Shown here: positions 57,695-64,000 of the stretch, in pieces
How positions within the stretch are numbered: position 1 is the stretch's first letter
Layout of the letters: each line of letters starts with the position of its first letter
From: Paguma larvata
Taxonomy: Eukaryota > Chordata > Mammalia > Carnivora > Viverridae
DNA: 64,000 nt
Reading direction: 5' to 3'
Assembly (NCBI GenBank): GCA_030068075.1
Contig: CM057834.1
Coordinates: forward strand, 95,869,119-95,933,118
Translations under genes and position numbers: made by a program
The notes under the pieces: generated by a model
The model's input: only the letters and a program-made list of their open reading frames with translations
What the model was told of the DNA's origin: nothing
Database searches by the model: none

Positions 57695-58151
57695 CAGATA
57701 AATAATCCCAACATCCATCTACTGATGAGTAAGTCAGCAAACTGTGGTATACACGTACAATGGAATATTATTCAGTAGTATTAGGGAACTAGGTAGCGTG
57801 TACCTACATGCTACACTGTGGACGAACCTCAAAAAAAATCATGCTAAGTGAAAGAAGCCAGATACAAAAGGTCACATACATAATTCCACTTGTGTGAAAT
57901 GTCCAAAAAAGGCCAACCTGTGGAGACGGCGGGCAGCTCAGTGGTTGCCTGGGGCCGGGGACACGGGAGCAAGACAAATGGGCCCAAAGGAATTTGGAGG
58001 GGGGGATGGAAATGTTCAAAAACTTGATTGGGGTGATGGTTACACAGCTCTATATATTTGCCATGAGTCATCGAATTGGATACTTAAAATGAGTTAATTT
58101 TATGACCTATAAATTATATTCCAATAAATTATACTTTGATTTAAAAAAAAA
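57695..58151 (+). mobile_element. Old L1 (L1M type) 3' end, sense
   Basis: In order: gtacaatggaatattattca, atcatgctaagtgaaagaag, gtgtgaaatgtccaaaaaag, cagtggttgcctggggccgg, ggtgatggttacacagctct and taaattatattccaataaat, then an A run. This is the L1MA/L1MB-style 3' UTR with its tail. No ORF2 coding sequence is left. Confidence 0.88.
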
Positions 58152-58189
58152 GTCATGGCATCTGAATATATACAAAATACACACCTCCG

Positions 58190-59255
58190 TGCCTCAGTTC
58201 TCTTTTCTTTTGTTATGTTTTTAATTTTTATTAGAATATAAAATATACGTATATATATTAGAATATAAAATATACATATTATACAGTAATGTTAAGACTG
58301 AGGCCTAGTGAGCTTTCTCACATATATACATGTGTGCCAATCATCCAGATTGATCTAGGAAATATTTCCAGCACGTCAGAGGCTCCGCCATGCCCCTTCC
58401 CAGTCAGTACCCCCAGAGGTACCCACTATTCTGACCTCCGTCTCCATGAATTAGTTTTGCCTGTTCTTGAAATGCACAAAAATTAAATCATCCCATGGCT
58501 GCCCTTTGGCGTCTGTCCCATTTTGCTCAATGGTGCCTGTAAGTTCCATTCACGCACGAAGTGCCCTTTTTTTATTGATTTGTACAAGTCCATTTTACTG
58601 ATGAGCCTCACTTTCTTACTGACGGACATTAAAATTGTTTCTAGTTTGTGGCTCTGAGGAATAAAAAGATACTATGAAGACTCTTGTACATGCCTTTTGG
58701 TGGGCCTTAACAATTATATCTTTTGGATATACACCCACGAGTGAGATGCTCGGGTTACAGATTATAAATCTGTTTCATTTTGGTAGATGGTGCCAACAAT
58801 TTTCCAGAGTGGGTGGATCGGTTTACATTCCTGTTAGCAATGGATGAAAAATCCCATTCTCCCAGAGCCTCACCAACGCTCAGCATTGTTAGTATTTTTA
58901 ATATTACCCCTTCTAGGGGCAGCATCTAGCCGTGCCTATTATAATTTGCATTTACGTAATGAATATTGAGGTTGAGTACCTTCTAATATGTATATTGGCC
59001 TCATGGATATTATCTCTAGTGAAGTGTCTATTGAAGAATTTTGCCCATTTTTTTTTAATTGGGTTGTTTGTCTTTCTCATACGGATGTATGGGAGTTTTT
59101 AATATATTCTGGATGAAAGACTTTTGCCCAGTACGTGTACTGCACATACCTTTTCTCGGTCTGTGGCTTGCGTGTTTCACTGTTTTAATGATCACTCTTG
59201 ATAGACAGCAGTTCTTAATTTTGAAGAATGTATCCATTCACTTGCCCTTTTATTC
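58190..59255 (-). mobile_element. Old L1 (L1M type) 3' half, antisense
   Basis: The plus strand carries the L1 complement: ctccatgaattagttttgcc, ttttccagagtgggtggatc, gtttacattcctgttagcaa, cccagagcctcaccaacgct, tttgcccatttttttttaat, tgggttgtttgtctttctca and ttcttaattttgaagaatgt. Frames are broken. It lies tail to tail with the sense L1 on its left. A 27-base tandem duplication (ttagaatataaaatatac...) is at 58231-58284. Confidence 0.87.
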
Positions 59256-59554
59256 TTAAAGAAAAATGTATACATTAGTACATGTATAGAGCTGTAGACC
59301 CCTCACCACAGTCCAGTTCTCTTTTCACACTGCTTAGAAAATCTGCCCCAAAGTCTATGTAAAATAGTATGGGAATAAAACTTCTCATTGAAAAAATGAT
59401 CGTTCCTGGGGTCTTCTCAACATGACAAAAGCGACCACTCATTGCAAGAATAAATTTTATGCATGCTTCCTTTGTAACGCATATCACCCTGCATGATAAT
59501 CCTTTGCGCATCTATCCGACTGCTCTACCAGCTCTGAGACATTTTTATGTGGTG
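59256..59554. other. No feature recognised
   Basis: Short unique stretch between an L1 and a MIR. Confidence 0.45.
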
Positions 59555-59755
59555 TCTGAGGGCTTCGCCTTAAGAACGGGTCAAATCCTAGCACTGCTTC
59601 TCTTGAATATTTCTGGACCTTAGTGTCTCCACTTGTAAAAATGGATGACGGTAGATATCTCCCAGGCTGTTTCTTAAAGATACGTGAGATAATGTTTGTA
59701 CGGCAGCCCTGGGCACAGTGTAGATTCAATCAAATTGATTATCATTATTATTTTT
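59555..59755 (+). repeat. MIR
   Basis: gggtcaaatcctagcactgc, ttagtgtctccacttgtaaa, aatggatgacggtagatatc, and tacgtgagataatgtttgta with ccctgggcacagtgtag follow the MIR consensus across the core and 3' side. Confidence 0.82.
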
Positions 59756-60865
59756 CTCTTGAAATCAAGGACATCAAGTTAATTTCCATCCAGCACTTAA
59801 CACAGCAGGTATTTGACTCAACGTCCCTTCAAGCCGATCGCCCCCTAGCTAACCATGTATGTTTCAATCGCTTGGTAGTAATTTGATTTTTTTTAGTGTC
59901 TCTTGATTACTTGGAAGGAAGTTAATGTTTAGTGTTTGCCCAAATTTATAGCACTCTTCAGTTCATTTTTTTTCTGAAAAACTCTTGTTTCTTTTTGTCT
60001 CTTTAGCAAATACCTCTGTAGATTTAGAGAGCATTATCTTGATGTTTAATGAATTAAACTTAGCCTATTCTTGTCACTCTGTAATATTTCTTTATTTCTT
60101 ATGGGAAGAAAAGACCGCCGTAGATTCTTTTCTAAAATCACGCTGATTTCATCCCGGAAAGAATAAGGCAACATATGTCAAATCGTTTTGAGAACGTACA
60201 CATTACATAGTTCTCTTTTAATCTGATGGTGACAGGCCATAATACTACTGAATAAATTCTTACCAAGCCGAAACTTCTGGGCTCCGTTTCAAGGTTTTAT
60301 TTAATATGATTCCCGCCAGCTTTCTTCTGACAGGGCTCAATCAAGATGTTCGTTAACATCCTTGCAAATTGCATTCTGAATGAATTTACTCTCCCTGGCT
60401 TTTACTCTGTTAAGGTGTTCCCAACGGCACATACTTCTCCTGGTTTAGTCCTAACCTTAGTTTGTTATTGAGGAGACCCTCCCTTCTGTCCTCCGTGCTG
60501 GTAAGCGGTGATTTGACAATCCTTGGACACCATAATGAATGATCTGGTACATTTCTGAACCTGGTAATTTCTAAGTGCTTTCAGCTTGCAAAGTAGCAAA
60601 TTGATGTCCTCGGGGATTTCCGACAGTTCCTTTCCCAGAGTGAAAGACACTCCTGGGACCTTGCTTCGTGTGAGAAAACAGGGCCTCCGATGTTGGCCGC
60701 GGGAATTGCCATCTGGACTCCGCGTTCTGGCAGGGAAAGCGCTTCTGCATGGGGCTGGCATGCAGACTCGGGGTCACAGTCCAGCACTTTCGAGGCGCAC
60801 AATGAAGTTGTCAAGAGAATACTTGCTGTGAGTCGGCCAGGTGCCATTCAGAGATGACAAACTTG
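59756..60865. other. No gene; AT-rich repeat-free part at 59,920-60,420
   Basis: The first half is smooth AT-rich sequence without repeats (gtttaatgaattaaacttag near 60040 is partly palindromic). The second half is mixed; overlapping frames of 81 to 98 codons on both strands at 60465-60847 are not supported. Confidence 0.4.
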
Positions 60866-60878
60866 CCTTCCCATTTTT

Positions 60879-61100
60879 TTTTAAATTTTTTTAACACTTA
60901 CTCATTTTTGAGAGAAAGAGAGAGAGAGAGAGAGAGAGCATGAACAGGGGAGGGGCAGAGGGGGAGACACAGAATCCGAAGCAGGCTCCAGGCTCCGAGC
61001 CGTTAACACAGAGCCTGATGCGGGGCCCGAACCGGTGAACCACGAGATCGTGACCTGAGCTGAAGTCGGACGCTCAACTGGCTGAGCCACCCAGGCGTCC
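60879..61100 (-). mobile_element. Felid SINE
   Basis: ccttcccattttt flanks it at 60866-60878 and 61104-61116. Minus-strand text gggacgcctgggtggctcag opens it; gcctgcttcggattctgtgt assigns the gcttc-gattctgtg group. B-box complement reads ggcccgaac, one change from consensus. Confidence 0.96.
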
Positions 61101-61116
61101 CTTCCTTCCCATTTTT

Positions 61117-61984
61117 ATTAAGGCTTACTAATTCTAGAGGAAGATAGAATTTTTTTTTTAATACGTGCTCATCCAAAGGTCAAAGCAATTTTAAACAAGG
61201 GCAGGCCTGGTCCTGCAGTAAAAATTTGGCAATCGGGCTGTGCTAGAAGTTCATGCAGGGGCTGAGAGAAGTGTTATGTTTGCCTCTCTGGAAAGGGCAC
61301 TTTAATCAAAAGACTGATGGCAAGATGGGCTTGGAATTTGTTGTTCTATTTCTTCTGCATCTGCATGAAATTGTGTCTTTGAAACCATATATTATTGAGC
61401 TGAGCGATACTAGAGAGAAACACACGCTCTGAAGTAAACAGAAAAAAATAGAGCAGCAGAATAGAGAGTTTTGCTCCCTCTTACGGCCTCTGAGGTGGCA
61501 TCCAGTAGGAGGTGCCGAGTAGAGAGGGGTAGAGATGTTGGGGGGCGGGGGACGTTCTCCCCGTGTTGACACACAGACACCTGTGTCTTTCTCAACTGTG
61601 TGTTTCCTTAGGTGGGTGATGACAGTCACAGGAAAAGGCAGTGCCTGCTGTTTAAACCCAGCGTGAAAAATGAAGTTTAAAAGTATAAAAAGCAGTGGTG
61701 ATGAGATCCAATTCTTCAGCCTCCCTCTCACAAATGGAATAAAAACCTCTCTCGCCTACGGAGTTAGTGCTTGCCCTAGCCTCTCAGCTCCAAAGAAGAG
61801 GGAGTTCTTTGGAAAGTGGTCTGCGCTTCCCTGCTACGGGGCCGGCCCCCCGCTCTCCTCTAGGGCTCCATGTGTCCCTACCCGGCCCGGGCGGCTCCCA
61901 AGCCCCAGGTCTGGAAGGTGCCTGCTCTCACGCAGAAGAAACAGCAGGTCGGTCTCCGTGAATCATGTAGCGAGATGGATGGGC
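61117..61984. other. No gene; local GC-rich patch at 61,800-61,960
   Basis: The patch includes acggggccggccccccgctc and acccggcccgggcggctccc with several CpGs, but it is under 200 bases. Overlapping frames up to 141 codons on opposite strands have no domains. Confidence 0.45.
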
Positions 61985-62870
61985 GATGGGGCATTAGCCG
62001 AGATCCAAAATCCTAAAAAGAAGGACCAGATTGAGATGGGAGACTCATGACTTTGAGTTGGATTCCTAACTGGAGATACCCAAGTGGGGGTGTGGTATAA
62101 ACAGCTGGATATGTAAGTTGGGATCGCAGAGGAGGGAGCTGGTTGAAACGTGAACCCCAGTGAGGCATGTGCCTGTTGGAGGTCTGGGTACAGGGGAGGT
62201 GGCCCGGAGGGCATGAGGAGAGGGAGCCAAGAAGAGAGGCTTAGAGAACATCAACACTGAACTGTTAAGTCAGCCCAGAGACAGAAACAGCAACTGGAAA
62301 AGGAGAAATCAGAACTCGCGACGGAAGTGTAGTGACTGCTTTAAGACAGAGGGTGGCAGTGCTGAGCCTAAAATGCTCCCGGGGCCCCTGGAAAAGTGAC
62401 GGATGCAAGCTCTCCATCGGCTGTAATGAGAGGAGGCCATCTTCATAGAATGATTGGAGGAGAATCCACACAGGAGAGAGCAGGAAGTGAGGAAACAGAC
62501 GCAACCAGGGCAGACCACACTTTCGAGAATTTTTGCTTCTTTGGGAGGAAAGTCCTGAGGGCTGGGAAGGGAGGACGCATTGAAGGAGCTGGGTTTTGTT
62601 TGGTTTCTGTTCAAATAGAAGGAATGATCAGCTCTAAAAGCCGGAGCTTGACTGTAGGAGAGGAAGTAACGCGTGTCTCCTGAGAAGGCGGGGCAGGGGT
62701 GGGACCCCAAGTGAGACCGCGGAGAAGACAAAGGTAGGAGAGGTTTTAGAAGGTGGTGCGTATGTAGACGGGTCTGTGTCAGTACCAGAGAGCTGAGAAG
62801 GTTCTCTCTCATCTTGCCTGTTTCTCTGTGAAAGAAAAGACAAGTGCAGTTGTAGAAGAGTGAGCGTGAC
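61985..62870 (+). repeat. Old dispersed repeat, later part, unassigned family
   Basis: tgggagactcatgactttga, gttggattcctaactggaga, tacccaagtgggggtgtggt, aaacagctggatatgtaagt and later gccatcttcatagaatgatt correspond to the downstream section of the old repeat found at 21.8 kb. A 167-codon minus frame (62309-62812) falls inside and is therefore not treated as a gene. Confidence 0.5.
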
Positions 62871-62893
62871 GTTCCTTAGATCACGAACACAAG

Positions 62894-63108
62894 GGGTGTC
62901 TGGGGGGCTCAGTCGGTTAAGCGGCCGACTTCGGCTCAGGTCATGATCTCACGGTCTGTGAGTTCGAGCCCCGCGTCAGGCTCTGTGCTGATGGCTTGGA
63001 GCCTGGAGCCTGCTTCAGATTCTGTGTCTCCCTCTCTCTCTGCCCTTCCCCTGCTCATACTCTATGTCTCTCAAAAATAAGTAAACAATAAAAAAAATTA
63101 AATAAAAC
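62894..63108 (+). mobile_element. Felid SINE, near-consensus body
   Basis: gatcacgaacacaag (62879-62893) and gattacgaacacaag (63109-63123) differ by one base. B-box gttcgagcc (62962-62970) and the agtcggttaagcggccgact segment are intact; the head has gtgtctggggggctcag. Group gcttcagattctgtgtctcc. Confidence 0.97.
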
Positions 63109-63123
63109 GATTACGAACACAAG

Positions 63124-64000
63124 TGGATACATGGATTTGGGAGAAAGCAGACCGCGTTCAGTTAGAGACAAATTCAGCTGGAGAAATGCAGGCCTGCGTG
63201 CAGGCTGGACGGTGGGGCCCGCCTTCTGGGTGTGGCCAGCATCTCCGCAGACGGGTGCCGAGGCTGCCAGCTCGGATGGCTGTGGCCACTAGTGTACACT
63301 GAAAAATAACTGTGACACAGAGCAGATGCAGAGAAAGGTAAAGCAAAGTGGCCCCTGACCTCAGGACACTCACAGTCTTAGCAGGAGGTCGACACGGACA
63401 CAGACAAAGTCCGCACAGCCCACAGGCTCTGGTGGGCAGGACGAGGCTGCACACATGTTCCTATGAAACTGTACATCCTTGCTTTGGGAGATCTACCTGG
63501 GAAAAACAATGTTCGTGTTTAGATGTAACGAATAAGTAGTGATAAACCTGACGACGAAAGGGAAAGAACATTTCGGTAGTGGGTTCCCACTGAGTCACGT
63601 TGCTACAGCGTGTGAAATTCACAGAAAACACGATACCGCGGCACAAAGCGCTTAGGTGACTTCTGAGTACACGGGGCAACCAGAGAACTGTGCGGCAGTA
63701 AAGCCAGAAGCAGAGATCGCCGACCTCACTGCCCCGTGCCCCACAGCAGGACAGGACCTGAGGGCGAGGAAAGGAAGGGCGAACGTCCTAGTGAAGGAAG
63801 AATTCGAAGCCAGACCTCCTGACGCGCGTGTGGGTGCTCACTCCTCCGTGATCCCGGTTTCACCAGGAAGCCTCCACTTGCTGGAATATGCAAGGTCTGA
63901 ACGCCTGCACGGGAAGGGGCAGTGTTTTCCGGACTTCACACCCGAGCAGCAGGAGTCTGCATGAGCTTCTAGACGGGGCGATGCTCGGCCACCTGTCTTC
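63124..64000. other. No gene recognised, GC-richer end of window
   Basis: CpGs are more frequent here than elsewhere, for instance gacgcgcgtgtgg near 63820, without reaching a clear CpG island. Frames of up to 102 codons run to near the window edge; a gene start beyond the edge cannot be excluded. Confidence 0.4.

Noticed and set aside
61800..61960. GC-rich patch as a CpG island or promoter
   Set aside because: Too short and CpG density is modest; no TATA, no first-exon-like frame and no supporting context.
62309..62812. 167-codon minus-strand open frame
   Set aside because: It lies within an old dispersed repeat, is rich in Ser, Leu and Pro from purine-rich complement, and has no domain.
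1721..63108. Many near-identical repeats at intervals, as in a repeat array or CRISPR
   Set aside because: They are dispersed SINEs on both strands with separate target duplications and kilobase spacing; the genome is mammalian.

Overview
The window reads as nuclear DNA of a carnivore, most likely a cat-family species. The main evidence is 26 copies of the tRNA-derived carnivore SINE in its felid form (head close to gcgcctgggtggctcagt, then a CT-rich stretch and an A-rich tail with aataaa). A young carnivore-type L1 3' end and many older mammalian repeats (MIR, L2, MER20, MER5A-like, MaLR LTRs, old L1) support this. I cannot name the species or chromosome.

I find no protein-coding gene, exon, tRNA or rRNA gene that I can support. 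Open frames reach 195 codons at most, and the longest lie in simple repeats or old transposon relics. The window is therefore intergenic or intronic, and the annotation is mainly a map of mobile elements, microsatellites and unexplained repeat-free stretches.

Layout. 1-10,100: few recent insertions, one nested SINE pair near 2 kb with a long CT run, one old unassigned repeat (3.7-4.2 kb) and an L2 relic (9.4 kb). 10,100-19,700: scattered SINEs, a MaLR LTR on the minus strand split by a SINE (15.3-16.1 kb), and two AT-rich repeat-free stretches (14.0-14.9 and 18.2-18.9 kb) that look like conserved non-coding sequence. 19,700-22,300: two old L1 pieces in opposite orientation, then an old dispersed repeat. 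22,300-34,700: SINEs, MIR relics and a repeat-free stretch at 28.9-29.3 kb. 34,700-39,800: MaLR LTR, L2, a MER20 inside an older repeat, MIR, and a young 5'-inverted L1 with a perfect 15-base target duplication. 39,800-47,800: repeat-free stretches at 40.1-40.7 and 43.1-43.5 kb, a SINE grown by a GT run, an inverted SINE pair (44.4-45.3 kb) and another MaLR LTR. 47,800-57,600: SINEs, an AAAT run, a complex tandem array (51.1-51.6 kb), a SINE that may carry transduced flank (53.1-53.4 kb) and a 52-base purine-pyrimidine tract (55.5 kb). 57,600-64,000: tail-to-tail old L1s, a MIR, and a GC-richer end holding the longest fragment of the unassigned old repeat.

No operon-like or multi-gene system is visible. 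The strongest biology is retrotransposition mechanism: target duplications, nesting, 5' inversion, 5' extra bases and possible 3' transduction can all be read from the sequence. Repeat family names come from memory of consensus sequences, not from a database search.
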